From Allacma fusca (taxonomy: Eukaryota > Arthropoda > Collembola > Symphypleona > Sminthuridae), in the NCBI GenBank assembly GCA_947179485.1, contig OX359250.1:45357450-45421449 (forward strand): a stretch of 64,000 nucleotides of DNA, read 5' to 3'. The notes below the pieces were generated by a model. That model had not been told where the DNA came from. It searched no databases and saw only the letters and a program-made list of their open reading frames with translations. Shown here one piece after another: positions 1-12,651 of the stretch (its first letter is position 1; each line of letters begins with the position of its first letter). A program made the position numbers and the translations under genes.

Positions 1-529
1 TCAGCACAACGTGTTGATCAAGTATGATTTTTGTGTTATTATAATTTGTATATATCTCTACCGTAATAATGTTACTGAAGCCTCAGACACTGGACGCACT
101 GATAATTTAAAATAGGAAAAGTGAAAGGAATTTATATTAGCGCAACATTTTTCAATTGCTATTGTTACTAAAGTCCATGGTTCCTACAAATCAATCCTTA
201 ATTCCTAATGATATTTTTAGGGGATATGAAGATCAAATGTATGGATGTTAAGGCTTGTAATTAAAAAATAGTGAGCAAATAACTTCAGCAATACCAATTC
301 TGAGAATTTATCTGACGTTATATATATATATATAAATTGTTGCAATAAGTATTTTCAATTCCATTTGCTTTTTTCCTAATAAGAATCCCACACTTATGTG
401 TACAAAGTTCAGTCAATAAAATTCTCCTCTCCTCAAATTCGTCAGTGCCGTAACCGAACGTAGTTATTCTCACTACCAGACTTAATTTAATCCAAATTTG
501 GTGATTTATGTCTAATGTTTATAATAATT
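1..529. other. A+T-rich intergenic DNA
   Basis: No gene or transposon boundary is seen. A short TA dinucleotide run lies near 320-336. Open frames here are short and have no coding character. Confidence 0.5.
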
Positions 530-559
530 ATGATTAGCGCTTTTAAGTGAGCTTCCAGT

Positions 560-692
560 ATGCTGCAAGCAGTTGGTATATGCCGAGAACCACAGCGAGC
601 TGAGCGAGCTGAAAAATCTCTCCCCTGCGACAACGTTTCAGCCCGCTGTGCTTCTCGGCTTGCTGTATATACCACCGACTTGCTTGGCTATA
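560..692. repeat. Imperfect inverted repeat (hairpin-like, about 130 bp)
   Basis: The left arm near 566-602 reads GGTATATGCCGAGAACCACA and then GCGAGCTG. The right arm near 640-688 carries its reverse complement with a few changes and a small insertion. The loop is about 40 bp. The block is richer in G+C than its surroundings. It could be a small foldback transposon or a structured RNA; no flanking duplication was identified. Confidence 0.45.
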
Positions 693-699
693 TATTGAA

Positions 700-2900
700 A
701 TGAGCCGCGAAGGTTTGAATTGTAAAGCCAAAGCCGCGAAAGTTTAAATCAACGGACAGGTCGAGAGCAATAAGAAGAAGGATTAATTCTAGTCGCAATG
801 TAACATGACTCAATGCTCTAACACTATGGGAGCAGAAAATTGTAGAATCTCAGAATCAAGGAACTTTCTAAATCCAAGCGCATCCCCAATTTGCAGGCTG
901 AATTTTAATTGATGTCAAATCCTTGCTTAATTTGAATTTATTAAAATGCAATACCCCAATGTAAAAATGTGTGTAACAATAGGACATCTAAGCTATATAG
1001 TCCACACTACAAATTTTAAATATACGAACGAGAAAACAACTATACATTTCTAATTACTATTTATCAGACTTTTTTGTTCAAAATTTGGAAATACGTCCGA
1101 GCAAGGAAAAAAACGTTAAAACAATCTATTTTAGGAGGCTTTCCCAACGCAGACAAAACATAAATAGATGGCGTGAAAACTTACGGATTTTAAAAATATT
1201 TTTCAGTTTTACTTGGAGATTTTAATAAAGATAATTTTTCAAATTTTCAACGAAATTCTGAAACTTTCTGTCCACTTTTAAAAATAAAATGACCTTTTAA
1301 AAAAACCGTTTCAATCCCAATTAATTTGCTAGATGTCCCTTGCCATTTCTTTCTCAGGTTTTGTTTTACTATTCAAAATAAGCTGATAGCTTGTGAATCA
1401 TCTTCAACCAAACTACATCTTGACGACATCAAAACTGTATGGACTTAAAAATATTTTGACGTCACGCGAAGACTCAAATATTAAAAACACTTCCGCTAAT
1501 ATTTTCCAGATTTGTAAGTGATTTCCTGATATAATTAAAATTTAAAACAAATTTTCCGCTCATATTTTAAATAGTACCTGTAAACCGCCTTTTTTCCAAT
1601 TGAAATAAGAAATATTCATGAAATAATTTATTTTGTGTAATTTTAGTCTAAAGTATGGTTATAGTCACTTGTCCCCCTCTCCATCTTGATAAATTAAATC
1701 AAGGACAAAAAATAAACACGCAGCGTGGAAGCTTACGGATCTTTAAAATATGTCATTTCATTGTGACTAATTTTAATTAATTTTCTAATTTTCAGTGAAC
1801 ACAAGCATTTCATAAGTTCCAGCATCCAGATGTATTTCAACAATTGCTATTGTAACATCTTTAATTAAAAATAACGTTAATACACAAGATATCACTGGAA
1901 GATTTTTTGTTGTTACGAATTTAAAAAAAAATTGTAACTTTCTAATAAAAATAAAATGGTGTAATGTAAAAATAACGGAATTATGCACATAACTTGCAAC
2001 ATATGCCAGAAACTTCCTTTAGATAGGAGATTGTTGAGACATTTCTACTTCGTTTTAGTCTTGCTTTTATTCTTTGATATTAGTTAAAGCAATGCTAAAA
2101 CAAAAAACTTTTCTGATTGTACTATTACCACAAATGTGTCAATTACTTTTGCAATTTAATGTAACAGGTATCATTGGATGGAAAGAGTTTGGAATTTAAA
2201 GTGTTCCAAAGAGTGTAGAACTCCACACGGCATTTTTTAAAACAAAGAAAAAATACTCAGGAATGAATTTCCACAGCCAACAAACCGCACGTACAATTTT
2301 TCAAATCAACACAAAAATAAAATGAATGTTTTGCGTATAGAGAAATTCCATTCGCGTTGCCTGATGTATCTGCAATACTCGATAGTTGGGGTGTACGTTT
2401 CAGAATTAACCTTGTTGAAGTTCATCCATCAAAATTTGTCAAAGTTAGATTTCGAAAAATGAGAATATGAGAAAAATGTCTTAAATCTGTATGCAGCAGT
2501 TGTACGGGGATATGAAAAATATCAAAAAAGCCTGTTAGCTCAAATTTTTAAAACCGTCAAATTCTCTAAATTATTTTTCCAGAAATTTCAGTTTATCCCA
2601 GAATTTTTAATTGGAATATACAATCAGATTTGAAGCTAAAAATTTAAATAACAAGTCGATAATTTTTTCACTTGAATTGTCAAACGTTTGTGGCAAATTT
2701 ACTTTATTGACCTAGGTCAAGATTCCTGGTCAAATAGGTGAGGAACGTGGAGCAAAGTCAGGTGGTTTTTAGATTGTCAAGTTCTTATTATTTTAATATC
2801 ACATAAACGTTTCCCGCTCTTTTATATATAAAAAATTACATACATTTATAGGAAATGTATATAAATATGTTTTCCAGGGAGGTATTTGATAGGTCACTAC
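700..2900. repeat. Ancient diverged repeat modules in A+T-rich DNA
   Basis: No gene is supported. Two related modules occur, near 1160-1210 and 1715-1760, each with a GCGTGRAARCTTACGGAT-like core about 555 bp apart. The block 1490-1700 resembles 63560-63700: both hold a TTTTCCAGATTTGT-like stretch, then TTTTGTGTAATTTT, then a CCCCTCTCCA core. This looks like an old dispersed family, too decayed to name. Confidence 0.4.
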
Positions 2901-2907
2901 AGTCAGA

Positions 2908-3140
2908 ATGGCACAGATGTGGAAAATACATGAAAGTTGTTATTAAAATACAAAATAAAATACATTTCCAGAAACCTTAAAACGTAAGTATAAAATACAA
3001 ACTGTAGGAGCAACTTAGTCAAGACATTATATAAAATCGTATATATATCGTTTTTGCAAAATACAGTTTAAAATATTTTGCTTCCAGGAAAACCGAAAAT
3101 ACGAAATGAAAGTACTGTATTTGAAATACAGAAGGCATTG
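2908..3140 (+). mobile_element. Degenerate relative of the 4538-5481 hAT-type element
   Basis: The stretch starting CACAGATGTGGAAAATACAT closely matches the outward end of the element at 4538-5481 (CAGAGGTGTGGAAAATACAT). It continues with the same AAATACAAAATA-type subterminal repeats. No matching second end or target duplication was found, so it is treated as a truncated, older copy. Confidence 0.5.
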
Positions 3141-4529
3141 AAAATGTTCACAGATTGATGTGTAAAAAGATCAGAATCATTCTAAGATCCTTATAGAAGT
3201 TATATAGTAAAGCGTTTTGGATAACTTGAACAATTAATTCGATATCAAAATATTTTCTCAAATAAATTGTGTGATATTAAAACAAATTAAGAAATTTATA
3301 TAAAAAAAATACAATTTTACTCAAAGTCCGGAACTATAATTGCTACAAACTGGTGCAATTGTGCTAGAGAGGAAGGGAAATGATTTCGGCCACCATGTAA
3401 ATTCAAAATTAAAAAAAATGAATTATCATAAGCTGCGCATTTTAAAATTGGAAAATGCACTGTTGGTTTAGTAAACAAAATTTTAGCGAAGATTAGTTTA
3501 GCAATTTTAGTGCGGAGAAACATGTAGTGTAATGAAATACGTGTATTTTTAACTTTCGACCCACTTAAAAAAAAATCATTTTCACGATAATACTGTTTGT
3601 CAATATATGACTTGCCTGGATACAGATAACAAATTCATGCCTTTTGGTACAATAACACAATATCTGACAAATATTCGGAACAAGATTAGACATTCAAGAT
3701 TTTAAAAGATACTCTAGTGTTAAGTCGCAGATACTTCCTTCTTGACGAAAAAAAAAGAATATGATTATCTCGCCAAAAATTCAAATGTGGTATCATTGAT
3801 AGAGAAAACATCATAGTCAAAAGATATTTCGATTTTTCGAGGCTCGTTCTTTGAAATTGTGTTTCCTCCAGAACCCAAAATCACTTAAAAAATCACTTTA
3901 AAATCAAATTATTTTCCTTTCAACCCCGGATGTGATCATTGTACTTCTCAAACAACTATAGTATTTGTTGTAACTTATTCTACATAAAAATCCAAAAAAC
4001 AATCAGATGTGCTGAATAGTGAAATCGTCACAAAATTATAATTTTTCTGAACGCGACTGTTCTCTTTTTCGTATTTATCGCAAGAATGGAGCACAGCATT
4101 TAACACCATTTCGCGAAAAACCCTGGACAACACTTTGCTCCTAGTGCCAAATGATATTTGAAGTGGCGTCTAAAATTACCGGAAGTATATCTTAACTTTC
4201 AGTTTTGTGCCAGGATTTTTGATATGTTCTGAACATCAAGTTTTCATGTTCGTTTAGGCTTTTTTGTTTAAATATTCACGAAGTGAGAATTTTGGAAAAA
4301 TTCACAAATTTTGCTAAGGATTTTGACATGACAATTTTTTGAATTATCTACAGTATTCGCTTATAATTACTTATAATATTTGGACAGTCTGATTTACTGC
4401 AATGTTAAATTCACCCATTGTATTCCATTCCACTAAATGACAGAAGTCTCAGTTGACAGTCCAAACACATAAACCTTGGATCATAATTTTTCCAAGCCCA
4501 AATATCTCTAGGTCCGGTTATTACTAGTT
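3141..4529. repeat. Diverged dispersed repeat, partner of 5990-6430
   Basis: Bases about 3860-4330 align colinearly, at low identity, with about 5990-6430. Shared landmarks are GGATGTGATMATT, AAAAATCC, CGTATTTATCGCAAGAAT, the AAGTGGYGTMTAAA motif and AACTTTCAGTT. A 944-bp hAT-type element now separates the two. No open frame is shared, so this looks like noncoding repeat DNA. Confidence 0.45.
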
Positions 4530-4537
4530 ATTAAAAC

Positions 4538-5481
4538 CAGAGGTGTGGAATATTTTGAAATATTGTATTTGAAATATTATTTGAAATACATTTAGTATTT
4601 CGTATTTAGTATTTTTCTAGCCGTAAATTGTTTAAGGTATTTTGTATTTCGTATTTTGTCAGCACCAACATGTCTACTGTATTTTGTATTTCGTATTTTG
4701 AAGATTCCAAACGTGAAAATATTTTGTATCTTATTTATCTTGTAAAATTTGCCCAACCAGTATTGCAAATACAAAATATAGTATTAAAATACATGACTCT
4801 GGCAATTGTTAAGGTTGTCTCTAAAATATCTTCAAATAAATATTTTAAATGCAGAAGCACTAATTTGAAATATTTTTAAACCAGTTTTTAAAACGTGTTT
4901 GGCGGGTTTGAAGAATTTACTGTATAAATACATAAAATTCATTGTATCTGATTGTGAGAACTATAAAGCTAGCTAAATTAGGGACGCGAATATAAATACA
5001 TTACCCAGGAGTCATAAGATTATTTGTTTAAAGGACAAATATTCTGTACCTAGGGCCATGTTAATTTACTTTGACGAACACAAATGCACAAATATAAAGT
5101 CTAATAACATGCAGTTACCTTACGTAAGTTGATTTATTTTTAAATATCGTATTAATTTGGTCGAATTATACAAAATACTTTGAGAGAATAAACTTTTTTC
5201 TCTCTATCTCAGATATGTACGTTGAGATAAATTTGAATTATTTTCAATATGTATTTCGTATTTCAAATACGGTATTTTTATTTCATATTTTCTCTTTTTG
5301 TTGGAAGCAAAGTATTTTATTTTGTATCTTGCCCAAGTGACTCCGGATATTTGTATTTTATTTTGTATCTTAATTAAGTTACACCTGGTATTTGTAGTTT
5401 ATATTTGTATTTTAACTTTTCTGAAAATGTATTTGTATTTTGTATTTCAATAATAAATTTCATGTATTTTCCACACCTCTG
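4538..5481. mobile_element. Non-autonomous hAT-type element, 944 bp
   Basis: Both ends carry the perfect 13-bp inverted repeat CAGAGGTGTGGAA. The element is flanked by identical 8-bp duplications ATTAAAAC at 4530-4537 and 5482-5489. An 8-bp duplication with a CA...TG-type end is the hAT signature. The interior has many GTATTTCGTATTT / AAATACAAAATAC subterminal repeats and no transposase frame, so it needs a transposase from elsewhere. Confidence 0.88.
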
Positions 5482-6830
5482 ATTAAAACAACATGAACTG
5501 GAACAGGAAATGAACCTTACGTACAACATGAACTGGTTACAAATCTGGCAACAGAATTATTTTGGTAAACTCACGTCAAATTAGTAACCCGCGTGAAGCT
5601 CCGTCACTATCTCTATTCTCATTGATCGTAATCCTTTAAAGCACAAGTGTACAGATGCCTTTCTAATGGGATACACTGCATGCTTAATTGAAAGTAACTT
5701 AAATGTAGTGTGATTGTCAGCTTTCATTGGTGCTAAAAATTTGAAAAAGAATAAAATCTTAGCATTGAAATTTCCAAACAAAATTGTGAAACTTAATGTG
5801 GAGCCACAAAGGAATAATTTCTTATATCTCAGGATCACAAATAAATGTAAATAATGTAACTACAATCCTTTGCTGTAATAATTCTTACAAATTACGAATG
5901 ATTATTGAAAATTATTCTCCGATGAATGTTCAATTTCAAAGAAGGGTCCAAGAACTATTTTTAAATATGGCTTTCTGCTATGTACATTTAAATCTTCTCA
6001 AATTGGATCGTAATGGGAAATTATTTTTGTTTCAACCTCGGATGTGATAATTACGCTTATCTCATCCAACTATTGCATTTGCAGTTTCGCTTCTTAACTA
6101 TTCTTACGTAAAAATCCATAAACGATTCAACTGTGCTAATTTGAAAACCCCTCACAAAAAACCCCTTCCCCCTTTCTTGAAAGCGGCCTTGCTTTATTCC
6201 GTATTTATCGCAAGAATATACGAATCCATTTAAAAATACCTGGCAAAGATTTACAGTACCAGAGTGACACTTTTCCGATATCACACTTCAAGTGGTGTAT
6301 AAATTTATCTTGAATTTCAGTTCTTAATTCTAAACTTTCAGTTGTAGGTCAAGTTTCTTGATTTGTTTCAAAGAATAAATTTGCATTTTTATTTAGGGGC
6401 TTTTAAAATTCTGACCGAGAATTTCAGAATCATCTGACACCTGGGAACGGCCCCCTTCAGACTGATTATCTGATGAGTGTTTCCCTATTTTTAGAAGTTT
6501 CTTCTAGATTTTTGAAAATCGGTTCTATACTTGCAGTTGAAAACGATACAGCGGGCAAGAAAGTTAAATAAAAACTTTGCTATACATTTTCCTGACAGGT
6601 TTGCTGCTTATACCTTAGAGAATTGTTTTGAAATAATTTAAATTTGGAAAGCTTTTTATTTCTACATCTGTCTTAAAATGTCCACGGTTATTAGCGTACG
6701 GACCTAGTTGGTAGATCGCTGAAAGGCCGTGAAATTTTACAACTACAGCAGAGGGTATTTTACTTTTGAAATTTCAATAAAAAGCTAAACCTTTAGAATT
6801 ATTCTTTTAACATAAATACCGTGACAGATT
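5482..6830. repeat. Diverged dispersed repeat, no gene
   Basis: The part about 5990-6430 is the partner of 3860-4330. The AAGTGGTGTATAAATT motif lies at about 6289. The open frames at 5796-6047 and 6057-6284 fall inside this repeat and are not conserved in the partner copy, so they are not called. Confidence 0.4.
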
Positions 6831-6836
6831 TTTATA

Positions 6837-6992
6837 CAGTCAACTCACACTATAAGGGATGCTCAAGGGACCGGCAAAATTTGTTTGTTTTAAACATTAT
6901 CTCTTGTAAGCACAGTCTTATACGTTGTGTAAATGGGAATCGGGACTGCAAATCCCAACCCCTTATATCGAAAAACCCCTTATAAGAGTGAG
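6837..6992. mobile_element. Small TA-flanked MITE (Tc1/mariner-pogo-like)
   Basis: The left end, TA then CAGTCAACTCACACTATAAG, resembles the ends of the MITEs at 36709-38300, 45962-46118 and 46248-46430. The right side holds CCCCTTATAAGAGTGAG as its inverted partner, but the terminal ACTGTA is lost. The right boundary is approximate. Confidence 0.45.
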
Positions 6993-7440
6993 AAAATATA
7001 AACCTCTGCTCCTTCTATGCTGATGACGGAAATATACTACACCTTGTAAATACTTACTTGCGTGCCATACTAAAAGACGTGAAACTATGTAGGAATTTCG
7101 TTTAAAGATCATTCGTAAAGCAGTCTTGTTACTTGCATGAAGTGTTGTCATATTTTGTTTTGGTTTGTTCTCTTTCAAAAATGTGTTCAAATAGATTAAA
7201 TTTCAGTTTTGTTTTGATAAAAAAATACGTTTATTGAACAATTAGAATAAATTGTTCCAAAAACAATCCAAATGGTTTTTTTCTAATTCTAGAAGACGTT
7301 AGAAATTTGTGAAAGTGATTGTTGTCAGGGTTGCACAATTGAAAATGCCATGGCATTTTCGGCATTATGCCTGCCCAAAATGCCCTGGCATTTTGGGCAT
7401 TTTCATTTCATGGCATTTTGGGCATCTATGTGATACGCTC

Positions 7441-8635
7441 TTTTTAGCGTAGAAATAAGTATTTGATACGTACATAATAACGTAAGATTTTATGTAATGG
7501 TAGTAATGAGAATAGGATGTTAGAATGAACGTAGGAATGTGTACACGTGAATAGCACGCGAATAAACTTGCTGACCGTTGGTTTTAATAAAAATCTCCAG
7601 AGTTGGAAAAGTCCTCCTCTGTGTGTGTAGAAATTACCCTTTGGCTCCTCTCAGTCCGAGCGGATGAGAAGAGGAGGGAAATCTCTCCATGCGTAGGATA
7701 TATATATAAGGAATTAGTGCGTAATGAGCTTAAAACCGTTGTATTTTAGAGTGTAAGACGTTTTCCCCGGGAGAATCTAAAAACTCCTTCCTAAGTAACC
7801 GGATCTGTCTCGGACAATGGTCTCGATCTTTACGATCGTAATAAAAATAAGTTACGATAAGACCTAAGATTAAGAAAGTAATTGAAACTGATATTGCCTA
7901 AGTATGTATTGTCATGTGTTTAAATGTAAAGCAAGCTCGAACCGGCGCCAGGCTGGCGGGGTTGGAACTTGGTTTCGGCCGGATGGTCAGGTCATAAAAA
8001 TCTATTCAATTGACTTCGGATTTTGAGAGTACGGTTGCGGCCGAGTATAAATACCCCAGGAAAATCTCACAGAGACACAGTCGATCTGAACACGCCGATC
8101 CGAAACGCTGTCCTCTTGGACTCTCTCCCTCTTCGTATAGCACTCGGGTTTCGGTTCTCTCCCTTTTTACTCCCATTTTATCAAAAATACTCTTGCTCTC
8201 AGAATCGAGTAGTTTTTTCTGAAAGATAGCCTTTACTCTCAGAAGAGGAAGGATTTTACCACAGCTCTTCAGGCTGGTGGATTGTATTTCGAGAAATTTT
8301 GAGAAAACATTTAGAATTTTGATAGGAATTTTGGGAAACCTTTTGGGCAACCCTTTGATCACTTGTAATAGGAATTACACTTGAACTTTTATAACTTAAT
8401 TATCTTTGTATTTAGATTTAGAGAAGGTCTTCTTTGAATTAATATTTATAATCAGAATTAAATCTTAGTGTTAATTTATATTTTAGAAAATCAAACAAAG
8501 ATATTATTAAGTTCCATTTTTATATTTGTCTAAAGTTAAATAAAATCTCTTCAACATTTGAGGAACCAAAAGTAAACTTGAGGGAATTATAGTACGTTAT
8601 TTCCACTCAACTCAGACCCCTAACATATGGCACTT
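7441..8635 (+). mobile_element. Solo LTR, 1195 bp
   Basis: The block starts TGATACGCTC and ends CCCCTAACA, so it has TG...CA ends. It is flanked by a 4-bp duplication TATG (7437-7440 and 8636-8639). Removing it joins the hAT element's repeats on either side. It contains a core promoter near 8043 and an AATAAA near 8539 in the expected U3-R order. No gag or pol frame adjoins it, so it is best read as a recombined solo LTR of an LTR retrotransposon. The orientation follows the promoter. Confidence 0.72.
8041..8090 (+). promoter_or_regulatory. LTR core promoter (TATA box)
   Basis: GAGTATAAATACCCC at 8043-8057 is a strong TATA box. It is followed about 30 bp on by a CACAGAGACACAGTC start-like region. 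The position, about 600 bp into the LTR, fits a U3/R boundary. Activity is inferred. Confidence 0.5.
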
Positions 8636-9651
8636 TGGGCATATTCAGCCTAGGGCAGGCATTTTCGGCATATTCGCAACAATTTTTTAAATATATGGTT
8701 TTAGCTACCTGCTAATTTAGCAAAATAAGTCACAAAACAGTATGTTGCAAATAATTTCAATATTCAACTGGATTACATGATAAAATTATAGAAACAAAAT
8801 TTTTCCAAGAAGGTTGAAAAATTATTATTTTTTATGGAAAAATAATAATATTTCTATTTTCCTTATTTTATTGTAAAAAATCGCTTGTACACCGTGTCTG
8901 GAATTATTTAGATTTCAAGAACAAACATGCGGGCAAAGATGCAACACAAAAAGATAAAATAGTTGTTAAAAGATTAAAAATATCTTTGTGAGTTTCAAAA
9001 CTCGTCGGCATCTAAATGTAGTTATTGTTACATTTTGGACTCCTAGAATTATTACACTGGTTTACTACGGCTAATTAAATGCAATTTTCAAAGTCGATAC
9101 AAAATTTGCTACGGAAGTTTTGACATATATTATAACAGTCGCATCTTATGTATCTAATGAAAGTGTAAAATTTTCTATGCTTTACAAGCCATTATCAAAA
9201 TACGGAATTTATGCTGGCACTGTGTAAATTGTTCTTTCCAAATCCAAAAGTTTTTAATAATGTACAGCGTTGAATGTTTGAGTCTCCGTTGGGGCTTAAA
9301 TTTTTTTAAGGATTATTGAAATAACCACAGGCCATAAGTAACGAATTAGACGAATTAAATTCGTTTTTTAAAATCAAGTACTTATAACATTTTTTAAAAC
9401 TGGATGGGTTTGATTATGCTATGAAAAACTCCCTTATATTTGTTAAAGGAGCAATAATGGTCATAGTGTATAAGTTTCTGTAAAAATGCCCAATATGCCG
9501 AAAATGCCTGCCGAAAATGCCCAAAATGCCGGGCATTTTCAGAGTAAGGCATTTTCAGGGCATTTTCGGCGTTTTGGGCATTTTCAGGGCATTTTCAGGA
9601 GGGCAGGCATAAAACCTAGGGCATTTTCATTTGTGCATCCCTGATTGTTGT

Positions 9652-9923
9652 ATTTTAGTACTGAAGCATAGTAGTGGTTGATTGGTATAAACTAGGCCCC
9701 CGTTCAAACCCCATTTTCACCAAAAAAAACTTTCACTAATTTTAGGTTGATTTGTCTTACAGCTTCCAATATCAAATTATCATTAAACCTGTATTTGTAA
9801 TAAAATATGTTTGACGGAGATGCGATTTCCAAGTCAAAATGGACGAAATACAATTCCATTTTAGTGGAGAGAGCCGACTCTCAGATAATTTCTTCTTGAC
9901 GAAAGAAATTAATAAATTTTAAT
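9652..9923. other. Short spacer, nothing recognised
   Basis: A+T-rich DNA between the hAT-type element and the dispersed repeat. No gene, inverted repeat or tandem array is seen. Confidence 0.4.
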
Positions 9924-10566
9924 TCGAGTTTTACGCACATGGTGTCAAGTTTTATTTAATGTTCATATATGCATATACCTATTTGAGTATTACGAGTACT
10001 CTTAATTTAATATTTAATAAACTAGTATTTACTTATTTATTAAACGCTTTTTGTAAAGGGCCATCCAAGCTCATTTTATATTGTAATTTATTTGCACAAG
10101 TTGAAACTAATAATTCTAAGCAACAATATGAATGATCAAGATAATATTCTTTCGTTTCATGGAGAGGTTGTTGCAACAACTAACAATGAGCAACGTCTGG
10201 TAAACAAGACCTTCATAAAACTGACTGATTTTGAATTTTGTCGCTTGATTTATGACATGTACAAACAAAATACCCTAAACACAACATGAAATTGGATTGT
10301 GATTTTGAGATTGCGTCCGTCCTTTATGGCATGCGAAATCTAAAATTACTTGAACTTGACCATGAAATCTCAAGTTCATGGTCAAGTTTTTTCTTTCCAT
10401 TACTTGACCCTGAACTTGACTTGAGGTTCACGTAAATTTCCCTTACTTGTACTGAACCTGACTTGTCTTAAAATGTCATGGTCAAGCCGAGTACGTACTT
10501 GAACTTGACCCGAACTTGAACTTGACTTGAAAACTCAAGTATTACTTGAACTTGTCCCCAGCACTG
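9924..10566 (+). repeat. Dispersed repeat, copy 1 (partner 58836-59472)
   Basis: About 640 bp align closely with 58836-59472, from a shared CGAGTTTTAC start to a shared CAGCACTG end. The 3' part is rich in ACTTGAACTTGAC units and holds a 14-bp-arm hairpin (AACTTGACCATGAA and its complement). This copy has an extra A+T block near 9995-10045. The end resembles hAT-type ends, but no second inverted end was found. The frame at 10092-10289 is broken in the other copy, so it is not called a gene. Confidence 0.65.
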
Positions 10567-12650
10567 GTTATAACTGGCAACCCTCGTGCCTTCCAATGTT
10601 CTGGAATCCAGATTTGTAATTTTTGTAGAAGGGAATAGGGCAATATATCTAAAGTTAGTAGTGAATGAATTTAATTAAAGGTCAGCAAAAAGTCATATTA
10701 AATTGCATATCAAAAAATAAATTTAATATTTATTTGTCCTAAAACCCGATGTTCGTTTAAGCGAAAACTTCATCAGAATTAATAGTTCAAGTGGCGTATA
10801 AATTAATCACTTATTTTAACTTTTATTTTTTGGTATTCACCAGCTCAGACCTCTTCATTTTGTTCCTAATATTTTGATACAGTAATAAACGCATAAATAT
10901 TTGAGGGTATTTATTAACCCCTATAATTTCCAGTACAAATTGACGTACAAATGTACATTATTGCCACTTCGGGTTGCAACGGCATAATTAACTTTTTTAA
11001 AAATTATCGGTAACAATTTTGAAAAAAAAATAATTTTGAAAGGTTGACATATTTTTTTGCCAACATGGAATTAACTCAAACCTTGGATCCCCAACCCCAT
11101 CGGACTAATTATCTAGTGATGAAATACGTAAATAATTTTAAAAAGTTCATTCACTCACATTGGTGTTCACAATTTCAAACATAATGATTTTGAAGGTTTG
11201 AAGTACTTTTAAAAAACTGGAATAACTTGTCTCACAAGACACATCTCGGGCAATGTTAGCTCATAGAAATGGTAATTAATTGCTCTACAAGATAAATCAT
11301 GTCAGTTGAAATTTCGAAAACTTTTTTTAAATTTTCGCGGGATATTCAAATTTACCAATATTTCCCCTAAATTTTCAATAATGGTTTTCAACAAGAAGGA
11401 ATCTTCGAAGACTTGGTTCCCTCTCAGGCTCAATTGTCATTGGAAGTTGCTGAATAATTCAAAAGATTTTAAATTCGCATCTCAAAATATCTTAATAACT
11501 TTTGAATGAATGCTATTTGAAAGCTGCTTGCACCCCCTACTAGCTACAAAACCCCAGACAAAATTTCAATCCTCTAATTTTTCTAATACAACTTTTAAAA
11601 AAATTCATCGAATAGGAATTAAGTCAGACTTCATACTTTCTCTCAGAGCAAACTGTCTTTGATCGAGGTTCTTGGACATTTTTTTTAAATCAAATTCATG
11701 GCCATTGGTCTTCAAAGAATCGAAATCCTAGTGCGAATTTGGCAGGGACAATCAAATTCACCGATTTATTTTTACCAAAATGTCACCTTTTTTGTTGAGA
11801 AAAAACAATCTGAGTGGTGGGTCTTCTCAGGGCATTTATGTGGTTCTGGCAGAATAAATAAAAATAGCTAAGAGAATAATATTTGCGGAATCAATGTAGC
11901 CAAACAATTCAAAATTTGTAAATTGTAGGTACCAATAATTATTACTCTTCAAGATATGATTATCCTCCTGAGCACTCTGCGTATATGTTCTTGTGAGATT
12001 AAATTTTTGTGAGGTTTAGGAAAAAATCGTTCAACCTGAATCAATGAAATTTTAAAATGCCACAAAATTATTTTATACAAGTGCGTTGGATAAATTTCCC
12101 TAAAATTGTTTTCATTAATTACCCTAACAAATAATTTACCCCGCGTTACATTCGAAAGTATCTAAAAATTTATTTTTCAACGATTATTGTAGACTTGAAG
12201 ATTTAAGGATTCAGTAGCACGAAAAATAATAAAGTCCTAATTTAAAAAATTGCTTCTTTCCATTATTCAATTCTCGTTGGATTAATTTCGTACTTATTTG
12301 TCGCGAATTCTGATCGTATTTTAAAATTGAATGTCTTCACGAGAGTGTTCATTTAAATGTTCAATGTCTCAATTTTTACTAAATGTTTTTTAGATTATCT
12401 TTTTTATTTCATATTGACCTAGCTATTAATTTGAATTTCTGACAAACATGTACTGTCCAGCCTTCTCACCAGCAGGAAATTGTAGAAATGAAAATCTTAA
12501 AGTTGTAACAGCTCTGCGTTTTTTAAATTTCTTATTTAAATGCTTTCATTGCTTTCATTAAATTTTTCATGCTGCATTAATTTAATTTAATTAGAATGTT
12601 CAGAGAGACCGTCATGATTTGTCCCCATGATGGCGGCTTTGATTTTTTAA
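10567..12650. other. A+T-rich DNA without recognisable genes
   Basis: Short frames such as 11306-11509 have no coding character. The AAGTGGCGTATAAATT motif occurs at about 10789. Otherwise no repeat boundary, RNA gene or element end is visible. Confidence 0.4.
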
Positions 12651-12651
12651 A

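Larger units (their letters stand above)
7326..9643. mobile_element. Non-autonomous hAT-type element split by a solo LTR
   Basis: Ends are CAGGGTTGCACAATTGAAAA and the inverted CAGGGATGCACAAATGAAAA, with 22 of the first 24 bases matching. Identical 8-bp duplications ATTGTTGT flank it at 7318-7325 and 9644-9651. Subterminal DNA is dense in GGCATTTT / AAAATGCC repeats on both sides. An LTR at 7441-8635 interrupts it; without that insert it is about 1.1 kb. There is no transposase frame. A decayed relative of its right end lies at 15838-15927. Confidence 0.87.

Noticed and set aside
10092-10289. 65-residue frame with plausible composition
   Set aside because: The homologous copy near 59000 has indels and substitutions that break the frame, so no coding constraint is apparent.
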